Positions 42,935 to 51,728 of a DNA stretch of 64,000 bases are shown here, in pieces. The DNA is from Oceanicaulis sp. MMSF_3324 (lineage in GTDB: Bacteria; Pseudomonadota; Alphaproteobacteria; Caulobacterales; Maricaulaceae), in assembly GCF_030733545.1 (NCBI RefSeq), contig NZ_JASHIU010000015.1, positions 1 through 64,000 on the forward strand, read 5' to 3'. Made by a program: the position numbers and the translations under genes. The first letter of the stretch is position 1; every line of letters starts with the position of its first letter. Below the pieces are notes generated by a model that was not told the DNA's origin, made no database searches, and worked only from the letters and a program-made list of their open reading frames with translations.

Positions 42935-45090
42935 ACGCTCTTCGTATTTCACTGGCCTGCGCCACGGCGCTGTTCACTGTGAGCTGCGCGACGCAAACCG
43001 GGTCGAATCGTCCGCAATGGCTCTCCTTGCCGGATACTGTCATCACCCAGAACGAGACGACGTCTTCAGCGGAAGGCGAGAACACGGATGTCATGACCGC
43101 TCAGGTTCAGGAGGGGCCGACAGTCGTCCGCAATACCGTCCCGACCCTGCGCAATTCACGATCTGGCGAGTCCAGCGCGGATCAACAACGCGCCGCGCTG
43201 CCTGACACGCGGATCAATGTCACGCTGCCGCCTCAGCCTCTGCCGACCTTCATCAACACCGTCTTCGGCGATGTTCTGGAACAGCCCTTCAGCATGGGCC
43301 CGAATGTGGCGGACAGGACGGAAGTCATTTCGCTGAGAAGCGTCAATGACATGCCCGCTGACACATTCCTGACTCTCGTGGAGCAGGCCCTGCAGGATTA
43401 CGGGCTGGGCGTCACGTATAATCAGGGGCTGTACCGGATCATCGAGCTGGCGGAACTGCGCGCTCAGATGCCGCGCTTCATCCGGGCTCGGGCCCACAGC
43501 AATGTACCTTCCGATCTGCGTCCGGTTGTCCAGTTCGTCGAGTTGCAGGCCATCGATTCTGCGGACATGCAGCAGATCCTGGAACAGGCTTTCCCCGATC
43601 GCGATGTTCTGACCATCAATTCCAATCGCAGCCTGAATACCGTCACGCTCAGCGGGCTGGCTGAAGACGTGAACGCCGCCATGTCCATCATTCAGCAAAT
43701 GGATGAGTTGCGCTTCGCCGGCACCCAGGTTGTCACGGTCAGCCTGCGCAATTGGGAGGCGCCGGAATTGGCCACAGCCATGGGCAACATCCTGACCCTG
43801 GAAGGCTATAGTGTCGGGGTTGGTGTGAACACGCCTCGGTCCCTGACTCTGTTGCCTCTGAATTTCACCAACCAGATCATGATCTTTTCGTCGTCACGGA
43901 ATCTGGCTGATCATGCGCTGGCTCTGGCGGTGCGCTTGGACAGGGAAGCCTACAACGCCGAAGTGCGTAGCGCACATGTCTATCAGGCCCAGAACACCGA
44001 AGCGTCGGCCCTGGCTGAGATCGTGGCTGGCGTGATGGGAGTTTCGCCCAGCACAGGAGGTGGAGGTCAACGCAATGCCTCCAGCACTGACAGTGAAAGC
44101 GAGGAGTCTTCAGGAGGCTCTGTTACGCGTTCGTACGAGAACATCACCGTCGACGAGCAAGGTAATCGCGTCATCTTCTTTGGCACACAGGCGGAGTACG
44201 ATCAGTTCGTGAACCTGGCGCGTCAACTGGATACGCCTGTCCCTGAAGTAATGATCGAAGTGACCATCGCCGAGGTCACGCTGACCGACGACTCCTCATA
44301 TGGCCTCGACATCCTGTTTGATTCAGACGCTGTTCCCGGTTTCAGGGCTGAACTGTCCAGTGACGGGGTCTTCTCCGGCACCGTGGAGACCGGCCAGGTC
44401 ACGCTGGACGGCAATGCGAACTCAGGCAGCAACCAGATCAATGTGCTGTCCACACCCCGCATTGTCGCGCGCTCTGGCACCGAGGCCACGGTTCAGGTCG
44501 GCACGGATGTTCCCATCATTACGTCCCAACGCGCCGCGAACACCCAGTCCGGCGGTTCTACAGACGTTCTGCAAACCGTCCAGTACCGCAGTACGGGCGT
44601 CCTTCTGAGCGTCACACCCCGCGTCTACAGCGGAAACCGCATTGATCTTGAAATCGCCCAGGAAACCAGCGCGGCTGAAGCCAATAGCGACTCCTCCATC
44701 ACCAGCCCGCTCATCTCGACCCGTACGCTGAACTCCCAGCTGTCCTTGCAGGACGGTCAAACGGCAGTGCTGGGCGGCCTGATCGAGAACCGCTTTACCC
44801 GGGGCAATAACGGCGTTCCGCTGCTCAAGGACGTGCCCATACTGGGTACGCCGTTCCGTAGCGAAACCCTGAACGCCACCCGCACCATGCTGGTCGTGCT
44901 GGTCACGCCCTTCGTGCTGGACACACGCAATGACCGCCAGCAGGTCGTCGATACGCTCGTGCGCGCTCTGAATACAGGATTCCAGAACCAGACGCGCCCG
45001 AACGGCACTTTGCTGCCGCCCAACGAGCCGTTCCAGATCAGGGCGGCTGGCGGGGTCGACGAGACGCCTTCAGAGTCTGACGACACCTAG
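42931..45090 (+). CDS. gspD: T2SS outer-membrane secretin GspD
   Basis: A 719-residue secretin lipoprotein: the signal MNALRISLACATALFTVSC ends in a lipobox. An N0 domain (PQPLPTFINTVFGDVLEQPFSM) and N1-N3 KH-like repeats (FVELQAIDSADMQQILEQAFPDRDVLTINSNRSLNTVTLSG; VVTVSLRNWEAPELATAMGNIL; VYQAQNTEASALAEIVAGVMG) are followed by the secretin core (VPEVMIEVTIAEVTLTDDSSYG; GQTAVLGGLIENRFTRGNNGVPLLKDVPILGTPFRSE). It forms the outer-membrane channel of the system. Being a lipoprotein, it may reach the outer membrane without a separate pilotin. Confidence 0.95.
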   Translation: MNALRISLACATALFTVSCATQTGSNRPQWLSLPDTVITQNETTSSAEGENTDVMTAQVQEGPTVVRNTVPTLRNSRSGESSADQQRAALPDTRINVTLPPQPLPTFINTVFGDVLEQPFSMGPNVADRTEVISLRSVNDMPADTFLTLVEQALQDYGLGVTYNQGLYRIIELAELRAQMPRFIRARAHSNVPSDLRPVVQFVELQAIDSADMQQILEQAFPDRDVLTINSNRSLNTVTLSGLAEDVNAAMSIIQQMDELRFAGTQVVTVSLRNWEAPELATAMGNILTLEGYSVGVGVNTPRSLTLLPLNFTNQIMIFSSSRNLADHALALAVRLDREAYNAEVRSAHVYQAQNTEASALAEIVAGVMGVSPSTGGGGQRNASSTDSESEESSGGSVTRSYENITVDEQGNRVIFFGTQAEYDQFVNLARQLDTPVPEVMIEVTIAEVTLTDDSSYGLDILFDSDAVPGFRAELSSDGVFSGTVETGQVTLDGNANSGSNQINVLSTPRIVARSGTEATVQVGTDVPIITSQRAANTQSGGSTDVLQTVQYRSTGVLLSVTPRVYSGNRIDLEIAQETSAAEANSDSSITSPLISTRTLNSQLSLQDGQTAVLGGLIENRFTRGNNGVPLLKDVPILGTPFRSETLNATRTMLVVLVTPFVLDTRNDRQQVVDTLVRALNTGFQNQTRPNGTLLPPNEPFQIRAAGGVDETPSESDDT

Positions 45091-45099
45091 GGACCGGCC

Positions 45100-45723
45100 A
45101 TGAGCGGACTGAGCGCGCTTGCTCTGGCTGCCGGCGTCCTTGGCGGCCTGATGGCGCTCTGGGTCGATCAGGCCGTAACACGCCGGCAGTCAGACACGTT
45201 CAACAGCGTCAGTTTGGCGGTCTGCGCCGGCTTCGGGCTAGCAGTCGGCCTCCTGTCGCACCTGACCCTGCAGACGCCGCTCCTGACGGGGGCGGCCCTG
45301 GCGGCATCCACCGCCTTGGCGGTCGCGGTGAGCACCGATTTGCGGTTCGGCCAGCTATCGGACCTGACCAGTCTGATCATCGCCGTGGCGGCCATGTTCG
45401 CCGCTCCGATCCTGACCCCCGGCCTGACCCGCCTGGATATGGTCATCGCTGCAGCATTGGCGGCAGGCATCCTTCTTCTGGCAGGTCTTTACGGGCGGTT
45501 GCGGCGCGGAGAGATGGGGCTGGGATCTGGTGATATCTTGCTGGCGGGCGCACTCGGCTTGTGGTGCCCACCCCAGCTCGCCGCCCTCAGCGTCGCGCTC
45601 GGCGCCGGTTTTACGTTGGCTGCAGGCGTTGTCATGGGCGCGCGAAACCAGACACGTCTGCCCTTTGGCCCCGGACTGGCGGCTGGTTTCGCGCTCGGCA
45701 TTATTCTAGACAGGGTTTTATGA
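45100..45723 (+). CDS. gspO: Prepilin peptidase (A24), GspO-like, peptidase domain only
   Basis: A 207-residue polytopic membrane protein with about six helices and the two catalytic Asp residues of A24 aspartic peptidases: D80 in VAVSTDLRFGQLSDLTS and D145 in GEMGLGSGDILLAGALGLW (the GxGD motif). It lacks the N-terminal cytoplasmic Cys4 methyltransferase domain found in PilD/GspO, so it should cleave pseudopilin leaders without methylating them unless another enzyme does so. It lies nine bases after gspD and overlaps gspI by four bases. Confidence 0.9.
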   Translation: MSGLSALALAAGVLGGLMALWVDQAVTRRQSDTFNSVSLAVCAGFGLAVGLLSHLTLQTPLLTGAALAASTALAVAVSTDLRFGQLSDLTSLIIAVAAMFAAPILTPGLTRLDMVIAAALAAGILLLAGLYGRLRRGEMGLGSGDILLAGALGLWCPPQLAALSVALGAGFTLAAGVVMGARNQTRLPFGPGLAAGFALGIILDRVL

Positions 45724-46136
45724 CACGGATCCGCACGCGGCCTGGCTTTTCCATCATGGAGACACTGGTCGCAATCGCCCTTCTGGCGATTGCGGTCATA
45801 CCGCTTTACGCGTTCCAGCAGACGCTGGCGAACACGGCCGCGCGCCTTCAGACCGCCTCAGAGCTCCTGGATGCCCAGGAAAGCGCCTTGGCTGTTCTGC
45901 AGACCATAGACCCCATCGCCCAGCCCAGTGGTGAAATGGATCTGGGGGAATGGCGGTTGAGCTGGCAAAGCCGTGAGTTGGCCTCCGAACGACCTGCCGA
46001 CGGGTTCCTGGGAAACAGCATCTGGGGCGTAGGCCTCTATGAGATAGACGCCACGCTGGAACGCGGCGACACGCGCCACGAAATCCGGTTTCGACGGACC
46101 GGCTGGGTCCAGGTCCGCGATCCGGTCCGCTTCTAG
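45720..46136 (+). CDS. gspI: T2SS minor pseudopilin GspI-like
   Basis: A 138-residue pseudopilin with leader MTRIRTRPG then FSIMETLVAIALLAIAVIPLYAFQQTLANTAARLQ; Glu at +5. Small size and the tyrosine/tryptophan-rich C-terminal domain fit GspI. The start at 45720 overlaps the gspO stop. Its TAG at 46134-46136 shares the CTAG palindrome with the opposing gspH stop, so the forward T2SS operon ends exactly where the reverse one ends. Confidence 0.85.
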   Translation: MTRIRTRPGFSIMETLVAIALLAIAVIPLYAFQQTLANTAARLQTASELLDAQESALAVLQTIDPIAQPSGEMDLGEWRLSWQSRELASERPADGFLGNSIWGVGLYEIDATLERGDTRHEIRFRRTGWVQVRDPVRF

Positions 46137-46546
46137 AACTGCGCTCCGCGTTCTATCGCGCACGCACCCTCGGAAACCTGCAGATTCCAACGCCGTCCCC
46201 CCGGGGACTCCACGATGATGCGGCCCGGCGTGCAATACCCGCTCGGACTCACCATAATCTCTTGGCCGGTCTCCAGGCGCCAGCCTTCAGGCGTCTTGTC
46301 CAGCAAGCGCGCCTGAATGGCGTCGGATGGAACAGATCGGCTCTCGATAAAGGCCTCGGCTCGTATCGCGCTGACTTCGGTCACAAGACCGCGCACGACC
46401 TGTCGGGCCTGTTGACCAGCGATCATGCTGGACACAGACGGACCGCTGAGCGTGACGGCGATCCCGAGGATCGCCACCACCACCATGACCTCGAGCAGGG
46501 AATAGCCCGGCCGCAAATGCGAGAGGGCGCGTCGAGGCCCGGACAT
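46133..46546 (-). CDS. gspH: T2SS minor pseudopilin GspH-like
   Basis: A 137-residue pseudopilin: leader MSGPRRALSHLRPG then YSLLEVMVVVAILGIAVTLSGPSVSSMIAG, with Glu at +5. The C-terminal domain (WRLETGQEIMVSPSGYCTPGRIIVESPGGRRWNLQVSEGACAIERG) matches GspH/FimT with two Cys residues. It lies seven bases after gspG and on the same strand, opposite to gspI. ATG 46546 is preferred to GTG 46549. Its stop shares the CTAG with gspI. Confidence 0.86.
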   Translation of the reverse strand: MSGPRRALSHLRPGYSLLEVMVVVAILGIAVTLSGPSVSSMIAGQQARQVVRGLVTEVSAIRAEAFIESRSVPSDAIQARLLDKTPEGWRLETGQEIMVSPSGYCTPGRIIVESPGGRRWNLQVSEGACAIERGAQF

Positions 46547-46552
46547 CACAAC

Positions 46553-46987
46553 CTAAAGACCGATATCGCTATCATTGCCGGAGCCGCCTTCTTCGCCATC
46601 AGCGCCGTAAGAGAAGACTTGCCCGCGCTGGGAACCGCTACCGACGCGATATTGATAGGGGCGTCCCCATGGGTCTTCGGGCAGACCGCCATCCAGATAC
46701 GGCCCCGCCCACATGCCGGAGACGGAATCGGTCGGAGTCTGCAACAAGGCCAGCCCCTCTTCCTGTGTCGGGTAACGACCAATATCGAGACGCATGGTGT
46801 CCAGAGAGGTTTCGATCATACGGATCTGGGTCTGCGCCGCCGTCACTTTCGATCGATCCAGATACCCGAAGAGATTGGGCGCCACCAAAGTCGCCAGCAC
46901 CGCAATGATCGCGACAGCGATCAGGACTTCCATCAGGGAGAAACCTTCGCGCGTGCGGGGCTTGAAGCGGCGAATGTGACGGATCAT
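46553..46987 (-). CDS. gspG: T2SS major pseudopilin GspG
   Basis: A 144-residue major pseudopilin: leader then REGFSLMEVLIAVAIIAVLATLVAPNLFGYLDRSKVTAAQTQIRMIETSLDTMRLDIGRYPTQEEGLALLQTP, and the GspG-specific C-terminus GPYLDGGLPEDPWGRPYQYRVGSGSQRGQVFSYGADGEEGGSGNDSDIG, which provides the Ca2+-binding loop of GspG. ATG 46987 is preceded by AGGTG. It heads a two-gene G-H unit that is divergent from the nearby methyltransferase gene. Confidence 0.95.
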   Translation of the reverse strand: MIRHIRRFKPRTREGFSLMEVLIAVAIIAVLATLVAPNLFGYLDRSKVTAAQTQIRMIETSLDTMRLDIGRYPTQEEGLALLQTPTDSVSGMWAGPYLDGGLPEDPWGRPYQYRVGSGSQRGQVFSYGADGEEGGSGNDSDIGL

Positions 46988-47150
46988 GAGCACACCTCGT
47001 GCATGACTAAATCGAGCGAAGGCGGCCTCCCTCGCCATATGGCGCAAGCATATCACTCGCCTAACAAGCAATGAAAGACTCAAGTGCGGTTTCATCGGTT
47101 TCCGACGGACCAAGGCGCTGATATAGCTCTTGAACCTGAAGGAGCCGCCC

Positions 47151-47864
47151 ATGACCCGTCATCTGTCCGCAACAGACGCCAACGCCCTCAAGCCAGGCGA
47201 TGATCATTATCGCGCCTATGTCGGGCCGCCCGGCCGGTACGGACTTCTGGGCTTGTTGCAAATGAACCTGCTCACAGCGCTCGGCCTGGAAGAAACCGAT
47301 ACAGTGCTGGATTTCGGCTGCGGCTCGCTGCGTCTGGGTCGGATGCTGATCCCCTTCCTGCTCCGCGGCGGATATTACGGGATAGAACCGCACGACTGGC
47401 TGATCCAGGACGGTTTCACCCACGAAACCGGAGGGCAGCTGCGCACGCTGAAAGCGCCCCTGTTCTCCAACGACGCCAACTTTGACTGCACGGTTTTCAA
47501 CACGCGCTTCGACTTCATCATGGCGCAGTCGATCATCACCCATTCAGGCCCGGACCAGACCGCCAAGCTGATCCAGACCGCCGGTGAAGCCCTGAAAGAC
47601 GATGGCCTGTTCCTGTTCAGCTTCATCCTGGGCGAAGACGATACGCCCTTGCCGCAAGCCGACTGGACCTATCCGCACAACGTGCCCTACCCCAAACCCT
47701 GGCTTGAGCAGCAGTGCGCCAAGAGCGATCTGACGCTGAAGTTGATCAACTGGCACCACCCCGGGGCCACTTGGGCCGCGATTGCGCGCAATCCCCAACG
47801 CCTGGACGCCATTTCCGAGGATATGGGGCTGGCGGGCAAACCGCTCGACCGCTGGCGCGCCTGA
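47151..47864 (+). CDS. Class I SAM-dependent methyltransferase (first of two in the T2SS island)
   Basis: A 237-residue methyltransferase with motif I DTVLDFGCGSLRLGRMLIPFLLRGGYYGIEPHDWLI and post-I FDFIMAQSIITHSGPDQTAKLIQTAGEALKDDGLFLFSF. It closely resembles the reverse-strand methyltransferase at 49082-49777 (both have GCGSLR-x-G, YYG, and xFDxxxAQSxxTH blocks). No target domain is visible. ATG 47151 follows AAGGAG with good spacing. It points into gspF from the opposite strand. Confidence 0.86.
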   Translation: MTRHLSATDANALKPGDDHYRAYVGPPGRYGLLGLLQMNLLTALGLEETDTVLDFGCGSLRLGRMLIPFLLRGGYYGIEPHDWLIQDGFTHETGGQLRTLKAPLFSNDANFDCTVFNTRFDFIMAQSIITHSGPDQTAKLIQTAGEALKDDGLFLFSFILGEDDTPLPQADWTYPHNVPYPKPWLEQQCAKSDLTLKLINWHHPGATWAAIARNPQRLDAISEDMGLAGKPLDRWRA

Positions 47865-47879
47865 CACGCCGCAAGGCGG

Positions 47880-49079
47880 CTAGATCGCAATCTCGTAGAT
47901 GCTGGTCATCGCCATGACCAGGCTGATCACGATCGTGCCCACAACGGCCGCAATGAACAAGATGGCGGCCGGCTCGGCCATAGAGGTGAGACGCTTGGCG
48001 CGATTGCGCGATTCTTCTTCGTAGATGTCGGCGATGAAGAGCAGCATCTCATCCAGGCTGGCTGAAGACCGACCGGTTCGCACCAGATTGATCGTCATGG
48101 AATCAAACCCGGCATGAGTCTTCAGGGCCGCATCAATCGGCTCACCCGAACGAATGGCGCGCCGGGCTTCTTCGAGCCCCTGCTTGCGTCGAGCTGAATT
48201 CACCGACGATTCCGCCAGCACCAGCGCATCCACCAGCGGGGCGCCGCCAGACAGAGCCGTACCGCAGGTCCGCGCCCAACGCGCCACTTCCGACGCCGCC
48301 AGGAAGCTGCCCACCACCGGCATGCGATACATCATTTCAGACACGCTCTTGCGCACCGTGGCGTTGCGCGACAGGGCGAACACGATGGCTACGCCCCCAA
48401 CGACAATCAGGCCTGTCTGAACCACATTCTCGCTCATGAAGACGCCGGTCTCGATAACCCAGCGCGACAGAGCTGGCAGAGCACTGCGGTCATCGCCCAG
48501 AAGATTGGCGAAGCGCGGCACCACGAACAGGAAGATCAGGACGATGGCGAGCAGGCCGACGACCGCGAGGAATGCCGGATAGGACAGCGCGTTCCGGATT
48601 TCGGTTGCAGCCTTGAGATCATGCTCCATCTGTGCGGCGATATCGGCGAGCGCCTTGGGCAGCTGCCCCGTGGCCTCTCCCAGTTCGACAAGCCGCGGCG
48701 CATACTCAGGCAAGTCCGCGAACCCTTCACGCATCGCCGTGGACAACTGAGCGCCCGAACGCAGGTCCTGACGCACTTTCAGGGCCTGCTCCGCCAGATC
48801 CTGGCAGGGTTCGTCCGCACTGAGCGAATCAAAAGCGTCCAGCAGCGGCGTACCGGCCTTGAGCAGCACTGACAGCTGTCGCATGAAGCGGAAACGGTCC
48901 TGCGGACGCGCTTTCTTCCGATCATATTTTCGGGGTTCGAGCCCGGCCTCGCTCAGCTTGAAGGGCGCGATTTTCTGCCCTTCGAGCTGGCGCAGGGCCT
49001 CCACTTCATCCGCCGCGGTCAGCCGGCCATCCACCTCGGCGCCGTCTGCATTCAGGCCACGATACAGATAGGTGGGCAT
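47880..49079 (-). CDS. gspF: T2SS inner-membrane platform protein GspF
   Basis: A 399-residue polytopic platform protein with two GspF/PilC domains: MRQLSVLLKAGTPLLDAFDSL ... LVELGEATGQLPKALADIAAQMEHDLKAATEIRNALSYPAFLAVVGLLAIVLIFLFVVPRF, and ARTCGTALSGGAPLVDALVLA ... INLVRTGRSSASLDEMLLFIADIYEEESRNRAKRLTSMAEPAAILFIAAVVGTIVISLVMAM. About three to four membrane helices. It anchors GspE to the pseudopilus assembly site. Confidence 0.95.
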   Translation of the reverse strand: MPTYLYRGLNADGAEVDGRLTAADEVEALRQLEGQKIAPFKLSEAGLEPRKYDRKKARPQDRFRFMRQLSVLLKAGTPLLDAFDSLSADEPCQDLAEQALKVRQDLRSGAQLSTAMREGFADLPEYAPRLVELGEATGQLPKALADIAAQMEHDLKAATEIRNALSYPAFLAVVGLLAIVLIFLFVVPRFANLLGDDRSALPALSRWVIETGVFMSENVVQTGLIVVGGVAIVFALSRNATVRKSVSEMMYRMPVVGSFLAASEVARWARTCGTALSGGAPLVDALVLAESSVNSARRKQGLEEARRAIRSGEPIDAALKTHAGFDSMTINLVRTGRSSASLDEMLLFIADIYEEESRNRAKRLTSMAEPAAILFIAAVVGTIVISLVMAMTSIYEIAI

Positions 49080-49081
49080 GA

Positions 49082-49777
49082 TCAGTCCTGGCCGGTTTCA
49101 CGAATGAACAGCGCCATGCGCTGGTCACGCGGATGATCCCAGCGCCCCATCACATTGAGCCGCCAACCGGACGGCGTCGCACCGCTGAGCGCCGCCAGGG
49201 TGGTGTCATAGGGATCTCGATCGGGATGAGTGACGACGCCGCCCGGCTCATGGGGCAAGGGCGCAGCAGGATCCGCATCATCAGGCCGCTCGAAATAGGT
49301 GACATAGAACCGCCCCCCCTCTGTAAAGACGGGACGCAGTGCGGTCAGACAATCGGTCAGCCGAGTGATCGGCATGTGCGTAAAGACCGATTGGGCGATG
49401 CCATAGTCAAACTTCACACCGAAGCCGGTCGCATCGAAGTCCGCGTTCGCCGCGAGATTCGAGCGCGGCAGCTTTGCCTCAAGGCCCGCCGGAACGATTT
49501 CGCGCTCATATCCGGCGACCAGGAGGTCAGGACTGATATCGACGCCATAATAGCGTTGCGCATCCAGATACTCGGTCAACGGAACCCCTGCCCGCAGGGA
49601 CCCACAGCCCATATCAATGAAGCGGTGCTCGGGTTTCAGTCCCTGAGACAGCAGGAATTGTTTCTGAAGCGCGCCCAGCTCATCCCACATGCCGCCAATC
49701 ACCGCACGATGATGGCCATCCGCGACGGCTTTCTTCATGTTCTCAAGAGCGTCGTAATGGCTGTATTGCGCACTCAT
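49082..49777 (-). CDS. Class I SAM-dependent methyltransferase (second of two in the T2SS island)
   Basis: A 231-residue methyltransferase between gspE and gspF, on their strand with gaps of 11 and 2 bases, so it is almost certainly co-transcribed. Motif I is HRFIDMGCGSLRAGVPLTEYLDAQRYYGVDISPDLLVAGYE and the catalytic region VKFDYGIAQSVFTHMPITRLTDCLTALRPVFTEGGRFYVTYFE. It is a diverged relative of the methyltransferase at 47151-47864. Methylation of a T2SS component, of a secreted protein, or of glycans are all possible; context favours the first two. Confidence 0.87.
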   Translation of the reverse strand: MSAQYSHYDALENMKKAVADGHHRAVIGGMWDELGALQKQFLLSQGLKPEHRFIDMGCGSLRAGVPLTEYLDAQRYYGVDISPDLLVAGYEREIVPAGLEAKLPRSNLAANADFDATGFGVKFDYGIAQSVFTHMPITRLTDCLTALRPVFTEGGRFYVTYFERPDDADPAAPLPHEPGGVVTHPDRDPYDTTLAALSGATPSGWRLNVMGRWDHPRDQRMALFIRETGQD

Positions 49778-49788
49778 GTCTTTCCCCC

Positions 49789-51564
49789 TCAGGCCTTGAC
49801 CTGTCGCCGGACCTGACCGGCGCCCAGAACCCGCAAGACCTCACCGATTGATGTCACGCCTCGAGAGGCCTTGATCAGGCCGTCTTCCAGCATGGTGAGG
49901 TATCCATCCTGCCGTGCGGCTGCGAGAAGTCCGGCGGCGTCCGCACCTTCATTGATCGCACTGCGCAGAGCTGGCGTGACCCGCGCGGCCTCGAACACGG
50001 CCACTCGGCCTGAATAGCCCTGCCCGCCGCAATGGTGACAGCCATCCGCCGTCCGCCAGTTCGCCCCCTTCGCAGGCAGCCCGTTGGCGCCATCGGCGCG
50101 CGCCTCGGCGATCATGCGATCCCCGAGCGCGATGTCGTCGGGGTTGGCGGGACGGGCGCAGTGTTCACACAGACGGCGCACCAGACGCTGTCCCATAAGC
50201 CCGCGCAAGGCGGAAGACACCAGGAAGGGCTCAACGCCGAGATCGATGAGACGCTCGATCGCAGCGAGTGCGGAATTGGTGTGCAGGGTGGAGAGCACAA
50301 GGTGGCCGGTCAGCGCCGCCTGCGCCGAGATGGAGGCGGTTTCCCCGTCCCGGATCTCACCGATCATGATGACGTCGGGGTCCTGACGCAGAATGGCGCG
50401 CAGCCCCTTGGCGAAGGTGTACCCAATCTCGGACCGCGCCTGGACCTGTGTGATGCCGGCCATGTCATACTCGACCGGGTCTTCGATCGTGATGATCTTG
50501 CGCTCACCGTCATTGACCAACTCAAGACCGCGATAAAGCGTGGTGGACTTGCCCGAGCCTGTCGGTCCCGTGACCAGAATGACGCCATTGGGCTCGGCGA
50601 TCAGATCCTCGAACACGCGCATGGCGTTTCCATCCAGCCCCAACCCCTCCAGGCTGGGCAGTTCCTGCTGCTTGCGCAGGAGGCGTAGAACCAGGCTTTC
50701 CCCCCAGGCGCCGGGCAGGGATGAGACACGCAAATCAATATCCTGGCCGGCAAAGCGGACAGATTGCCGCCCGTCCTGAGGCAGTCGACGTTCTGCAATG
50801 TCCATATTGGACAAGAGCTTGATGCGACTTGCGACAGCGTCAAAGCGGGCGCGCGGCAGAGTCTGCATCTGGTGCAGCACGCCATCGACCCGAAACCGGA
50901 TCTGGAAATGGCTTTCAAACGGCTCGATATGGATATCAGAGGCCCGACGCTGCAGCGCGTCTTCGAAAACGCCATTCACGAAGTCGATGACCGGCGCTTC
51001 CTCGGCCATTTCGCGCAAACGCTGGGCGTCATCCAGATCGTCCCGCGATTGCACCCGCCCCGCCGAACGCAGCGCCGACAGAGCACTGTCGAGCAAGCGA
51101 TTCGGTCCCAGCACCACCTGGACAGGTCCGGACGCGCTGCGTGACAAGGTCTCGTGCAGGGCGGGATCCAACGGGGCCCGAGAGAAGACAAAGAGCGGCC
51201 GGGAGAGATCGGTCTGTGCAGGCACGCCCTCTGCCGGGTCCGGCTCATCCACCGCAGGCTCTCCGGGCTCATGCCAGAGCACCGTGTCGTGCAGTAACAA
51301 CCAGTCCACAGAGACGCCGAGCGTTCGCGCCGCCTGATGGTATTGCAAAGGCGATTGCGGCAGTTGGTCCGGGGACAGGACAGGCAGATCCAGCTGATCG
51401 GACAGTGCGCTCAGCAACATGTCTTCCGACACTGCGCCCAGGCGCAGCAGGGCTTGCCCGAACAGGGCGCCGATCTCGTCCTGATAGCGGGCTGCACGGT
51501 CCAGATCGACTGGAGTGACAAAGCCTCGTTCCAGCAGAATGTCGCCAATCCGACGGTGATCCAT
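49789..51564 (-). CDS. gspE: T2SS assembly ATPase GspE
   Basis: A 591-residue ATPase. N1E-like N-terminal domains (MDHRRIGDILLERGFVTPVDLDRAARYQDE...) precede the ATPase core: Walker A VTGPTGSGKSTTLYRGLELV near residues 330-340, Asp box IITIEDPVEYDMAGITQVQ, Walker B IMIGEIRDGETASI, His box TGHLVLSTLHTN. Zinc-binding CEHC near 465 and CHHC near 510 are the four-Cys cluster typical of GspE. It heads a gspE-methyltransferase-gspF operon, preceded by GGAAGA before ATG. Confidence 0.95.
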   Translation of the reverse strand: MDHRRIGDILLERGFVTPVDLDRAARYQDEIGALFGQALLRLGAVSEDMLLSALSDQLDLPVLSPDQLPQSPLQYHQAARTLGVSVDWLLLHDTVLWHEPGEPAVDEPDPAEGVPAQTDLSRPLFVFSRAPLDPALHETLSRSASGPVQVVLGPNRLLDSALSALRSAGRVQSRDDLDDAQRLREMAEEAPVIDFVNGVFEDALQRRASDIHIEPFESHFQIRFRVDGVLHQMQTLPRARFDAVASRIKLLSNMDIAERRLPQDGRQSVRFAGQDIDLRVSSLPGAWGESLVLRLLRKQQELPSLEGLGLDGNAMRVFEDLIAEPNGVILVTGPTGSGKSTTLYRGLELVNDGERKIITIEDPVEYDMAGITQVQARSEIGYTFAKGLRAILRQDPDVIMIGEIRDGETASISAQAALTGHLVLSTLHTNSALAAIERLIDLGVEPFLVSSALRGLMGQRLVRRLCEHCARPANPDDIALGDRMIAEARADGANGLPAKGANWRTADGCHHCGGQGYSGRVAVFEAARVTPALRSAINEGADAAGLLAAARQDGYLTMLEDGLIKASRGVTSIGEVLRVLGAGQVRRQVKA

Positions 51565-51674
51565 TCTTCCACCCGCAGTTCATCGGACCGCTTCGGTCCC
51601 GTGCGCGCCAAGCATACTGCATCTGGTCTGCGGCGAAAGCCGCGCCCCTCAGCCAACCGGCTTTCAGACAAAAA

Positions 51675-51700
51675 GAAAGGGCGGCCGAAGCCGCCCTTTC
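51675..51700 (-). terminator. Intrinsic terminator of the secreted protein gene
   Basis: On the reverse strand an 11-pair perfect stem (51690-51700 with 51675-51685) around the loop TTCG is followed by TTTTTGTCTG, the classical stem-plus-U-tract. It lies 29 bases beyond the stop of the 468-residue secreted protein gene, implying that the gene is a strong, separate transcription unit. Confidence 0.85.
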
Positions 51701-51728
51701 CATCCAATTGATCCGAAGATCAGAAGGA

